Positions 54,830-64,000 of a stretch of DNA of 64,000 nucleotides are shown piece by piece. The DNA comes from Arachnopeziza araneosa (taxonomy: Eukaryota > Ascomycota > Leotiomycetes > Helotiales > Arachnopezizaceae): assembly GCA_003988855.1 (NCBI GenBank), contig QYAI01000004.1, positions 248,001 to 312,000 on the forward strand. The letters are read 5' to 3'. The translations under genes were made by a program, and so were the position numbers. The stretch's first letter is position 1. Every line of letters begins with the position of its first letter. Below the pieces are notes generated by a model. That model saw only the letters and a program-made list of their open reading frames with translations. It was not told the origin of the DNA and did not search any database.

Positions 54830-55869
54830 TTATTCATCAATAGTTTTCACACACTCCCACTCTCCTCTCAAGTTCTCTTTCCAAAGGCTGACCTTATTAT
54901 CTCCAGCACTAACAGCCAGAACGTTTCCACTCAGACTCCAGCTAACTCTCCATAGCACAACATCGAATTGCAGAACCTTGCTGTTCCAAACGCCTGGTTG
55001 GCTAGGATCGCTTGTCCAGATTCGTACAGTCTTGTCTTGACTCGCAGAGGCGATGTAACTCTTTTGTAGAACTGTAGGTGACCAAGCAACATCACGTACC
55101 CAATCGGTATGTCCTGTCAAAGGTTCTCGCTCTTGCTTGTAGCTCTGCGAAGCAGCATCAAAACTCCAAATCTTCAGTGTACTATCACTGCCTCCGGTTA
55201 CAAACCTCCGCAGACCACTCTGGCCACCTGCGCTTGAAACCAGAGATCCAGGACTAGTACTTGGTGCCCACGAGACAGAATTCGCACCCATGCCATGTGC
55301 GTGGAAGATTTTGTGATCCATCGAGTTATCCTTAAATTCGAGAACGGAGACGTTGCCATCTGATGATGCGCAAGCGAGTAAACAGCCCGATTCATGAGGT
55401 GACCATGACACAATGTTTACGGATGCAGTATGAAGTGCAAAGTCAAAGACTTTGGTCCAATTTGAGCCCTGCTCCCGCCAAATGAAAACTTTGCCGTCAA
55501 AACCTGCTGAGGCGAGGATATTGCCATACTTTGGGTGTGCCCATGAGACTGACCAGACAGCGCCTTCGTGGCTGAGATTTGTTAGATAGAGGGTACTGAG
55601 AGGAGACAAGATCATACCCCTTCAGGGTTTCCGACAATCGATGAGATTCGCCCTCGACTTCGAAAATCTTGACGGTTTTATCTGAAGAGCAGGTCGCTAG
55701 GCGCCGGCCGTAATAGTCCAGAACGGCATCATGCTGTGGATCATCAGCCAGAGTTCAAGAGATATGTTGTGGGAATGCGCCTGGGCTCAAAAGACGACAG
55801 GTCTTTGTATGTAGAGTGAGAGCTTACTATCATATCATCATGGCCTGAATTAGCAATAACTTGTGCCAT
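54830..55869 (-). CDS. sec13: SEC13, COPII coat and nuclear pore WD40 protein
   Basis: Six-bladed WD40 protein that pairs with Sec31 in the COPII cage and with Nup145C in the nuclear pore. Exons are 55869-55828, 55733-55618 and 55571-54830 (299 residues, the normal size). The N-terminus MAQVIANSGHDDMIHDAVLD is restored by the first join. DYYGRRLATCSSDKTVKIFE is blade 1, HEGAVWSVSWAHPKYGNILA blade 2, GFDGKVFIWRE follows, then IVSWSPHESGCLLACASSDG, the insert with RFVTGGSDSTLKIW, DWVRDVAWSPTV, ASASQDKTVRIW and finally LWRVSWSLSGNVLAVSAGDN with KVSLWKE. All blades are intact. It is divergent from pex20. Confidence 0.97.
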
Positions 55870-56383
55870 CTTGACCTGTATCTGTGCTAATTCGGTCAAG
55901 AATGGAAATAGTGAGTGATTTGCCTGCAAGAGCTTCTTGTTCCTGCCAGGCTGTTGAGTTCTGGAAATGCGCTAACTGGTTATCGCCTAGCGTCGGCGTT
56001 TGAACTGTCCGCGATGAGAAGGCTGAACCGGCGGAGGTCATCGAGGCTTGAGCTCGTGACAGACTCCGACAGTGGCGGGGAAGAGGTCTCTCCCAATCAC
56101 AGTATTCAACATTCAGCATCCAACTTCTTTCTCTTCTATACTTCTCTCCCGGTTTTAATAAGCACTGGCAATTGCTCACAACACGTATTATTCTTGCATT
56201 TTAGAATAGCAGTATTTTTGGGATGCAGTGACTGGATCATTCACCTGGACATTCAGCAATAAACTACTGTACCTCGGCTCACCAGTATAGATTGCCGTCG
56301 AAGAAGTTGTCCGGATTCTGAGTAAATCACCACGTCCTTTTCGATCTATCAAATTGTGGGCAAGCCGCAATCAAGCCGCAACA
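55870..56383. promoter_or_regulatory. Divergent promoter sec13 / pex20
   Basis: About 510 bp between outward-facing start codons. Open frames on both strands here appear to be chance. Confidence 0.45.
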
Positions 56384-57431
56384 ATGGCAGATAGCTTATG
56401 CGGGCCGTCGAACGCCCTTCAATCCTTTCAGAAGCACAGCAGCGTCGACCGCACACTTCAGCAAGACAAACTAGTCGCAAGACAATCGCCGTCGCAGGTC
56501 AGTTCGCCTTTGTCTCTTGATTGCATCGCTGTCTAACATAAAACAGGGCTTTCGATCCACGCCAGGACCCGCTTCCGCGACTCTAGACCGAGACTTTGAA
56601 GCTTTCCAAGCTGGAAACCTTCCATTTGACCATGGCTTCCCATCTCAATCATTCTCCAACATGCCGCCAAACATGCAACAGTCAGGTCCTTCCAACTGGG
56701 CCTCTGATTTCCAACGTCTAAATCTATCGAACCATCCTTCACAATTCCACCCTCCTCAACTGCATCAAAACCATTTCAATGGCCCTCAAGCTCAGCAAAG
56801 ACCAGACACCGGAGGATGGCATCAGGACTTTGCATGGCAGCAAGCTCAGATGGGAGATCAGAGCGTGCAACACAACCAGTCGATGTTTCCTCGCCAAGGC
56901 GTCCCAATGAGTGGCACGTATTTGGGGTCTCAATATATGGGCGGAGTGGCTGGTCCACAAATGCAGAACTCGATGTTACAAGCCAAGCAACCAGTCGAGC
57001 AATTTGATGACGAGGCATTCGCTCGAGCATTTGACGAAGCCAGGGCACAATTTGAGGTCACTGACGCTAGTCGAGCACTCGAGAAAGAGAAAGGGGTTGA
57101 ACTGAATCAAGAAATCATGATCAACGAGTCTGCAGAAGTCCTCATGTCCTCGGAATCTGACCTTCTTCACTCCGAAGCCTCGTTGGCTCAGCAAGAACGT
57201 ATCGGCTCAGACACAATCCTGGATCCCAACGACCCAGATAACACATCCGATAACCCTGACACCCTTTCTCAAACCGCCGCCCAACTCCTCTACGCCGTAC
57301 GGCACGAACAAAGCTCCAAGTTCCAGAACAGTCAATTCCTTGAGCTGATGCGACAATTCCGTGACCGGGAGGCGACCGTATCAGGTGATAAGGTAGTTAG
57401 TCTTATGAATTACGATTCAACGACGGCATGA
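56384..57431 (+). CDS. pex20: PEX20, peroxisomal PTS2 co-receptor
   Basis: Co-receptor that works with Pex7 to bring PTS2 proteins into peroxisomes; the fungal counterpart of the long form of Pex5. Exons are 56384-56497 and 56547-57431 (332 residues). The N-terminus MADSLCGPSNALQSFQKHSS carries the conserved cysteine at position 6 used for ubiquitin-dependent recycling, followed by DRTLQQDKLVARQ. Aromatic WxxxF-type peptides for the docking complex appear as NWASDFQRLNL and GWHQDFAWQQ. The middle is Gln/Pro-rich. The C-terminal Pex7-binding helix is AAQLLYAVRHEQSSKFQNSQ then FLELMRQFRDREATVSGDKV. The last 17 codons and the stop form the first unit of a 57 bp tandem repeat that runs on into the 3' flank. 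Confidence 0.95.
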
Positions 57432-57551
57432 ACAATATCTGGAGATGAAGAAGTCGGCCTTATGAATCTCTTTTCAGTGGAGGCGTGAATCATATCGGAG
57501 GATAAAGTATATTAACTCGATAAATTATGATTCAGAGGTGCTCCCGCTGGA
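57381..57551 (+). repeat. Three 57 bp tandem units spanning the pex20 stop codon
   Basis: Units start at 57381, 57438 and 57495 and keep the reading phase. Unit 1 codes SGDKVVSLMNYDSTTA and stop; unit 2, past the stop, would read SGDEEVGLMNLFSVEA and stop; unit 3 begins SEDKVY and is decayed. Beyond this, 57552-57822 holds no gene. Confidence 0.85.
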
Positions 57552-57822
57552 TACTTCGTCCAAAACCAACAAGCATGTATTATAGGCTAGCGCGCCAGAA
57601 GGACATACGGGAATTCGATACCAAGGGCCGACAGAATAAATAGCGTTTATATCCAAACAATCAAACTACTAGTTTTAGAGGCCATCTTGTGAACAGTAGA
57701 AAGTATTTTGACCTCGTAGTAAACATGATAGCATCAAAGTTTTAACAAATGTTCGGTTAAATGGCCATCTCGATTTGTTTACTTCCCCTCGCTTAGCATT
57801 AATCACTATACACATACCTCAC

Positions 57823-59656
57823 CTATTGAAAACCCTTCCCTAAAACCGCCGGCACCCTATTTTTTAAATCCAACAAACACTGCCCAAACAAGCCATTCGC
57901 CCAACTAAACCACTGCCTCGTCCAATTCGCTTCGTCAAACGAGTTAATACTCTCGTGGATCAAGCCAAGTCCATCCGTACTACTTAGCACCTCTTTCAGC
58001 GCCGTAGAAATCTCATTCTCATCTTCGGTTGTGAAGATTCGCATGATGGATGCCATGGGCCATGCCATGCCGAAGCCTTCATGTGGTCCGCCTACAGCCG
58101 AGATGATGGGCCCGCGCATGTAATACGGATTAGAGGAACTAAGAATGAACGAGCGGGTGGATTGGTAGATGGCGGAGCTTTGGTTGAGGTAGCCAATGAA
58201 AGGAGCGGAGAGGAGGGAGGGGATGTTGGCATCGTCCATCAAGTTGGCTGCTGTTGTCAGTATATTGAATTATGAGATTTTTTTAAATCTGAGTGAGCAT
58301 ACCAGATCCGAAGCCATCGACTTCATAAGCATATATCTTTCCATAGGTAGGATGAGTCACTATCCCGTACTTCTCAATTGCGGCTCGGATGCTTTGAGCA
58401 AAGTTATGCATGTGATTAGCTAGATTGCGTTGACTCCCTATAGCAGCCATGATGGTTGAAGCAGAGTCGAGGTAGGTAGAGAACATCATGTTTGCAGGGA
58501 TGAAGAGCTGGAAGATGGTCCTATAGAGGAAGTTAGAGCACGGATAGCACGTGATGAAAGTCTAGAAACAAGAAAAACTCACGCATCATCACTTGGTCTG
58601 AACGCCGACCTCACCAAACCCGTCCCATCTTGCACAGGGTTTCCTATCCCAGAATTTGAAAGCGTTTCCGTTCCTGCAGTTGTCTGTCTCTGCCACGTAT
58701 ACGGTGAATCGTTGACTGATCCATTCGCTGCATACGTACCTACGAGGAGAGCTTGCGTGGTGGAGATGATTGTCTCGATTGCGGATACCCATTGAAAGTC
58801 GCGGAAGAATTGGATGTCCCCTGTAGCGGAGTAGTAGTTTGTTGAGATCTCAAGGAATGCGGCGAGCGAGTCGAGTTCCCATTTACATTCAAACACGACG
58901 CTGCTTGATTCTGACGGGTTGAAGTTGTCTGGTGTGGCTTGGTTTTGCTCTGGTGGGAGGTTGGATTCCGATGGTGGTTGGAATGAGTTACAGTGAGCGG
59001 CCTAGGAAAGGAGAGGCGGTTAGCATTCTCTGTGCGGTTCGTATAAGGGTTGGTTCATAATTAAAAGTATTTCAAAATTTCGTTCCCGACCTGGAACTTT
59101 GAATGTCTATCTCCGGTGTTTCTTACTTCGTTGATATACCGCGCTTGAAGGTTGATAACACCACGATACAAGCTGGCAAGAGAACCATAACTCGAATTGG
59201 CAGTCACCAATGGCAAATAACTCTGCATCTGATTTGCCGAATCTCTCAGCCACATAGCCTAAGCAGTCAGTTGGATCGTTTCTTCTCCGGAGGAAACCCA
59301 AACAATACATTGATGTCCCCGGTAATCAAAAACGTCAATTCCTCCTTGGAGTTGTTCGCCGCAAAGCCCTTCCACTTCACCGCCGTATCCAGGGAATTGG
59401 GAAACGAGTTTTCAAAGAGGCGAAACAGATCGGGATCCGTGATGACTTGCTGCATGCTCGTGATCGTCTCCTCCACAATCGACGAGTTGAAGGTCCGGCA
59501 TGCCGGCTCCGGTCTCATGTACGAGAGGTTATACCGCCCTGCACTAAACGGAGCGTGCAGCTCTTGCGAGAAGAGGGAGTAATCGGGACAGGCGGCCGTG
59601 GCAGTCTGGCCGACGATGGCTGTCGCTGCCACAAAGATGCTCAGGAGACTGGGCAT
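57823..59656 (-). CDS. GH125 exo-alpha-1,6-mannosidase
   Basis: Family 125 (formerly DUF1237) inverting exo-mannosidase acting on alpha-1,6-mannose, probably on secreted N-glycans or wall mannan. Start MPSLLSIFVAATAIVG is a signal peptide. Exons are 59656-59309, 59258-59127, 59001-58583, 58520 to about 58302, and about 58254 to 57823. The first join restores LITGDINAMWLRDSANQMQS, the family signature with its catalytic Asp. CKWELDSLAAFLEISTNYY follows, then RPSDDATIFQLFIPANMM and IYAYEVDGFGSAANLMDDAN and IPSLLSAPFIGYLN. GGPHEGFGMAWPMASIMRI carries the His-Glu block, and HESINSFDEANWTRQWFSWA the late conserved Glu region. All hallmark motifs are intact. An upstream ATG would add an unneeded N-terminal extension. 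The last intron has tandem AG acceptors (ACAGCAG). Confidence 0.95.
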
Positions 59657-59883
59657 TTTGGGCCCGAGGTGCGATTTCAAGAAGGGCAGGCAGGATGGCA
59701 GAAGCTGCGTCGTGCAACACACGCTGGGCCATGGTGAGGCAGGAGCGGTATATAAAGTAGGTAAGCAGCTAGGGCTCTAGCCCACAAGAGAGTGCCGGTC
59801 ACAGCCCCGCAGACTTGCGGCTCATGGTGTGAGGGGGGTTGGAGGTCATGGATGCGGAAGGATCCATCACGACGTTACAGTAG

Positions 59884-59910
59884 GAAAGCGGAAAGCGGAA
59901 AGCGGAAAGG
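59884..59910. repeat. GAAAGCG tandem repeat
   Basis: Three perfect 7 bp copies of GAAAGCG followed by a partial fourth, about 230 bp upstream of the GH125 start. Confidence 0.9.
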
Positions 59911-60125
59911 AGACTACTGGGTCTCGAGAGGAGTCGGCCCGGTAGTGGCCATGGTCACACAGGCCTCTTCTTGGAAGTTGTAGGGGGGAGTTGCAATTAG
60001 AGTTGTGGTCATTTATTGATCTCCGAGCCTGAATCGGGGATGTGAGCTCTCTCCTCTCTTGCAGATCAATTCAATGTCCCTTCGGAGAATTTTACCCCGA
60101 ACCGAGCAATCACGTGTGGAGCTCT

Positions 60126-60327
60126 TAAGTTAAGTTAACTAATAACTTAAGTGAACTAATAACTTAAGTGAACTAATAACTTAAGTGAACTAATAACTTA
60201 AGTGAACTAATAACTTAAGTGAACTAATAACTTAAGTTAACTAATAACTTAACTCAACTTAACTCAACTCAACTTAACTCAACTCAACTTAACTCAACTC
60301 AACTTAACTCAACTCAACTTAACTTAC
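60126..60327. repeat. Compound minisatellite (17 bp and 15 bp units)
   Basis: First block: about six and a half copies of the 17 bp unit AACTAATAACTTAAGTG. It passes into a second block of about four copies of the 15 bp unit AACTCAACTCAACTT. Both blocks are built from AACT/TTAA words, so the second probably grew from an edge of the first. Confidence 0.95.
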
Positions 60328-60627
60328 GAGATTCACGATGACTAAGCCAAGGACCTTCTGTCACATAACAGGCTTGCGCTCTGTTTTCAAATTCATTATA
60401 AACAGACCTGGAGCGTCATGTTATGACCATTGCTCCTTACCACCTGTTTCAACCGACCTTCGATTCCTTGTTGATGGTAGATCACCTGCATTACGTATAC
60501 CGAATGGTATCATATGTTGGTCGTCCTCCCCATCTCGTCGTCTTTCGACTGGCATCTTATATTGCTCCTTGACGCAAATATCCAACAGGCTTTACTCATG
60601 TACAACGGCCTCCGTTGGAGCTTCGCA

Positions 60628-63600
60628 TCAAGCTGAGAGCCAACCACCATTTTCCCAACGTCCAGGTGTGTACACCGCTTGCTGTCGTAGCTCGGAAGAT
60701 GCGATGCCCTGTAATATAAAATCCAGACGTCCAAAATCGACAGGTTTTAAGATCCAGGCATCGAAGCTTGTGACAAAAGATCAGAACCAACTTTGATAGA
60801 CCAGGAACTAACTTACCCGTGTCGGATATAATCAAGCCTGTGGTCTTCTTTCAAAGATGCTGAAACTGCAACAATTGGGATTCGTTGTTGAAGATCGGGA
60901 GCGTTTTCACATTTAGCCTCGAAGAGACGAATCATCTTTGTGGACATGACGCCATCTACTAGGGGCATCTAAGATGTTTAGAATAACAGTCATTTGCGTG
61001 TGCGCTAACAACGAACCTGTATATCCATGAGAATGGCATCGAATTTTCTTGGATTCGAAGTGTAGTTATCATGGCATTGTTGACCGTCCGTTTCGAGCTC
61101 TACCTCATGTCCGAGCTTGAGCAGTCTGCGGATAAGAAGGCGAGAGTTTACCGGGTTGTCTTCTGCAATTAGAACTCGAAGAGACTTTCTTCTAGTCTCG
61201 TCTCTGATGAATGACTCGGATTGGGGCATCTGAGGGAAAGGATAACTAGAGTTAGATTCTGTTCCAAGGCCGCGATTTATCATAGGACTTGAAGCCTCAG
61301 TTGAATTCATGCTAGGCGATGGTGCCGCAGGGTCGGGGGTGTTTAGATCAAGTATCTGAACGGGTTTGTCCTCTTCTGGTTGCTTCCGTAAAGTGTTTTT
61401 GGACAAGTTCACCGAAACGCTGCTGATTTCCGACGTTGTTGAAAAGGCAGGAATTGGATTATCTAGTTCCGCAGCTGACATTCTTCGTATCATCCAATCA
61501 TTTGGCTCCGGCTCTGAGTGCTCAAAAGGCAACTCAATAGCAAATACTGTTCCTTTGTTTGGCTCGCTCTGAACCCTGATTTGGCCTTTCATGTTCCTGA
61601 CATATCGGGCGACAACTGCCAGCCCGATGCCTATGGATTGGCTATTCTCTGCATCACTTGAAGGAGTCGTATTCTCCGAGAATGGGCGGTTTTCTTCGTC
61701 AAGAACTTGCTCAAACTCTTGGAATAATTCCTAGATGATATTTGTAAGTAAGAATTTTTGCCCTATCGTTTTGAGGTGACTAACGTCTAGCTGTGCCTCT
61801 GACATCCCAATGCCTGTATCAGCTACTGTGATGCAAACAACAGTTGATTTGTCCATGCTAGCAACAGGAGCCATGTCAATCTTAATTCCTCCCGTAAGGC
61901 AGTGTTGAAATGCATTGCTGGTAACATTGGAGAGTACTTGTCTAAGACGAGCACCATCTCCTTTTACTATCTCAGGGAGGCCTTGGTGAGTTGACGTTGT
62001 TAGATCCAGATTCTTTCGTAACGCCTCTCTTCGGAATTGATCTACGACTTCCGTAACGGTGGCAGAAAGATCGAAAGACTCATCTGGAGAAATGAGCGGA
62101 CCTTCTTCTACCTTGGTAAGATTCAACAAATCATCAATAACGTAGATAAGAGATTTGGAAGCTTTGTGGGCCTTCTGGAGAATGTCCCTTGTAGTATCTT
62201 CAAGTTTGTCTTCCAAAGCTAACTCTAGATAATTGACTATGGCATTGAGAGGCGTCCGTACTTCGTGAGAAGAGTTTTGAATTAGTAATCGAGTCAATCG
62301 ATTATGTCTTCCTGCTGCTTCCTTTTGTCGCCAGATCTCGATGAATCTGCCGTACAGAAGACTTAGCACCGAAGCAGTCTCCAATTGATCATAGGTCCAC
62401 TCCTTGCTCATACCTCGAACAGTTTCGGTCCATTTTTGGAAGCTGGTTCTGGGATTCAAGTACTCAGTCCCAAATTTGATCGACTTGTCATGCGGATTTC
62501 CTGCCCAGGTCACCTGCTTTAATTGTCCTCTCCTGAAGAATACTAGAAAATCTTTGCCGCCGATAGACAATGGAATGATAAGCAGACCAGAGAGAATGTG
62601 AATACCTGGCTCGTACTGAATACCAGGAAAGTCTTCGTTTATATTTTGAGATGATTGAATCTCGTTGAATCGTCGGGTCTGCAGGTGAGCTACTATAGCT
62701 AGGGCTTCACGGTAGGGGTCTAATTTCCCGATTGCTCTTGCTTCATCTTGGATGCTGAGAAGCCCAAAATCCGCTTGGAAGACACGTAATAAATCCGCAG
62801 AAGATGCTGCAATAAACCCCACAGGATTCTGCGTTAGAGGTGCTTTTTTTGGGCCATTTCTCGCTTCAATCCTTTGTAACATAATCAACTTCTCTATGTT
62901 TGTTGCTGCACACTGTCCGATATTGCGACAAAGCTCACGCATCGGGAGCGTCACTCGAAGCCCTTGGTCTCCATAATGATGACACACAATCATGCCCCAG
63001 AGATCTCCGTTAATTACAACCGAGACAGACATAGTAGATCTAACTCCCATATTACTCAAGTACTTCAGATGAACTGGCGATATGGCGCGTAAGAAAGAGT
63101 GCGTCAAATCCAGTGGAAGAAGGAAGTCAGACTCTTCTCTGCAGACCTGTGGCCCGTCAGCTTTGAAGGATATTGGACTTGACAAGTTACCAAACGAGCT
63201 GTTTCTGCATCCCGGTCATAAAGAATTCGAATTCTGTTGATCTTGTATAATTCTCGAGCTTGCTTCGGAATGTCCGACGCAGGAAAATGAAGGCCTTCGC
63301 TTAATTAGTATCAAATACTCTCGAGACGAAAGTCCTACCCACCGAGGAATAGATCATCGCTTGCTTCAGGATGAACAAGCTCAGCTTCGACGCAACCATT
63401 GTGTTGAGCATCAAATTGATAAAACATGACTCTGTGAAAGCCTGTGAGCTCCGAAATAATACCCACCACTACTTCGAAGACCTGTTTGATGCTCTTAACC
63501 GCACCAAGCTGTTGTTGAGACTCGGCTATCGCATTGAAGACATCCATTGATAAGAGTCTACTTTGCTTTCTCCGTCGAACAACATCTAACACCCTTAAGG

Positions 63601-64000
63601 GTTTGCTCTTCGATATTGTGCTCTTTAGTATTTCTTCCGGCGAAACTTCAACATCTGACAGTATGCGTGTAGGAGCTTCCGGCATCGCCCTTGCTGCTCG
63701 CATTTCCTCGGGATAGAAGACATCGGAATATGCTTCGAACTCGCAGATGATCAAATCCTCGGTGCCTTGAGAAATATGGATAGCGCACCAAAGTTTTTTA
63801 TGCACTCCCTGTGGTAATAGAAGGGTAGCAGAAAAAATGTCAAGATTAATCTCGTCTTTCAGCGGCTTGGTATCTTCGGACCTGCTAAGTGCATGGCTGA
63901 TGCGAGCGGTTATATCCTCTCGAGTCTCTGATTCTAAGATATCCAAGAAAGAGGAAAGACCAAAGAGCTGCTCAGGTCCATATTCTAGAAGCTGGCGGCT
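60628..64000 (-). CDS. Phytochrome-type hybrid histidine kinase (5' end beyond window)
   Basis: Fungal red-light sensor kinase of the phytochrome group (hybrid histidine kinase class VIII), partial: the N-terminal PAS and any bilin-binding Cys lie past the right edge. The visible GAF part has GFHRVMFYQFDAQHNGCVEA then GLHFPASDIPKQARELYKIN (the PASDIP motif) and RILYDRDAETARLVCREE across introns. HLKYLSNMGVRSTMSVSVVI and LWGMIVCHHYG follow, then a PHY domain. The kinase core has NSSHEVRTPLNAIVNYLELA (phospho-His), VLSNVTSNAFQHC (N box), VADTGIGMS (G1) and IGIGLAVVARYVRNMKG (G2). The receiver domain has VLIAEDNPVNSRLL, AILMDIQMPLVDGV (phospho-Asp) and DAWILKPVDFGRLD. Last exons are about 61732-61017, 60968-60817 and 60766-60628. 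All catalytic residues seen are intact. Confidence 0.95.

Larger units (their letters stand above)
59657..60627. other. GH125 upstream region with tandem repeats
   Basis: About 970 bp between the GH125 start and the phytochrome kinase stop, both minus strand. It holds the GH125 promoter plus a short GAAAGCG repeat and a two-part minisatellite. The forward frame at 60338-60796 overlaps the kinase 3' end in antisense and is not a gene. Confidence 0.5.

Noticed and set aside
60338..60796. 152-codon forward frame
   Set aside because: Partly antisense to the last exons of the phytochrome kinase, which encode a clear receiver domain; the rest follows the minisatellite and shows no family signal.
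1..64000. tRNA, rRNA genes and CRISPR arrays
   Set aside because: I looked for tRNA T-arm and A/B box patterns and for regularly spaced repeats; none were convincing. The tandem repeats found are contiguous microsatellites or minisatellites, not spaced arrays.

Overview
The window reads as nuclear DNA of a filamentous ascomycete (Pezizomycotina). Genes are compact and lie on both strands. They are broken by many 44-100 bp introns with GTAAGT-like donors, CTAAC/CTGAC branch points and YAG acceptors. The gene families are typical of filamentous fungi: RON1, PEX20, a phytochrome hybrid kinase, HET-domain proteins, WSC proteins and GH53/GH125 enzymes. A leotiomycete-like fungus is my guess from general gene flavour, not something proven here. 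Exon joins below were worked out by hand, and for most genes every join keeps a single open frame.

Layout. 1-8.3 kb: a secreted GH53 galactanase, an Mpv17/PMP22 membrane protein, phosphoglycerate kinase, the small proteasome subunit Sem1 and the TPR-like protein Iml2. 8.9-21.6 kb: a complete-looking N-acetylglucosamine (GlcNAc) catabolic cluster. It runs GH3 N-acetylglucosaminidase with a C-terminal acetyltransferase-like part (nag3), GlcNAc-6-P deacetylase (dac1), GlcN-6-P deaminase (dam1), a hexokinase-like GlcNAc kinase (hxk3) and the Ndt80-like regulator RON1. 22-31 kb: prefoldin subunit 5, a 755-residue RG-rich protein of unknown function, a C2H2 plus Zn2Cys6 transcription factor and a small cysteine-rich protein. 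32-39 kb: an Srs2-like UvrD helicase, an extended SDR, a PhyH-type dioxygenase and an ACT-domain protein. 39.2-44.7 kb: a large secreted protein with a beta-propeller-like N-terminus and five WSC domains.

44.7-54.8 kb is gene-poor and looks accessory. It holds a broken IS630/Tc1-like transposase, a second truncated repeat-family fragment, a HET-domain gene fused directly to seven nearly identical WD40 repeats (no NACHT domain), two degenerate ~165 bp direct repeats flanking that gene, and an amidoligase-family gene. 54.8-64 kb returns to core genes: SEC13 and PEX20 (divergent), a GH125 exo-alpha-1,6-mannosidase, and the 3' part of a phytochrome hybrid histidine kinase that runs off the right edge.

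How genes work together. In the GlcNAc cluster, NAG3 would release or trim GlcNAc residues, HXK3 phosphorylates GlcNAc, DAC1 removes the acetyl group, DAM1 converts glucosamine-6-P to fructose-6-P plus ammonia, and RON1 would switch the set on. The two divergent promoters (nag3/dac1 and dam1/hxk3) suit co-regulation. No GlcNAc transporter (ngt1) is in the window. The HET-WD40 locus, with its repeat-derived surroundings, is the best candidate for unusual biology.
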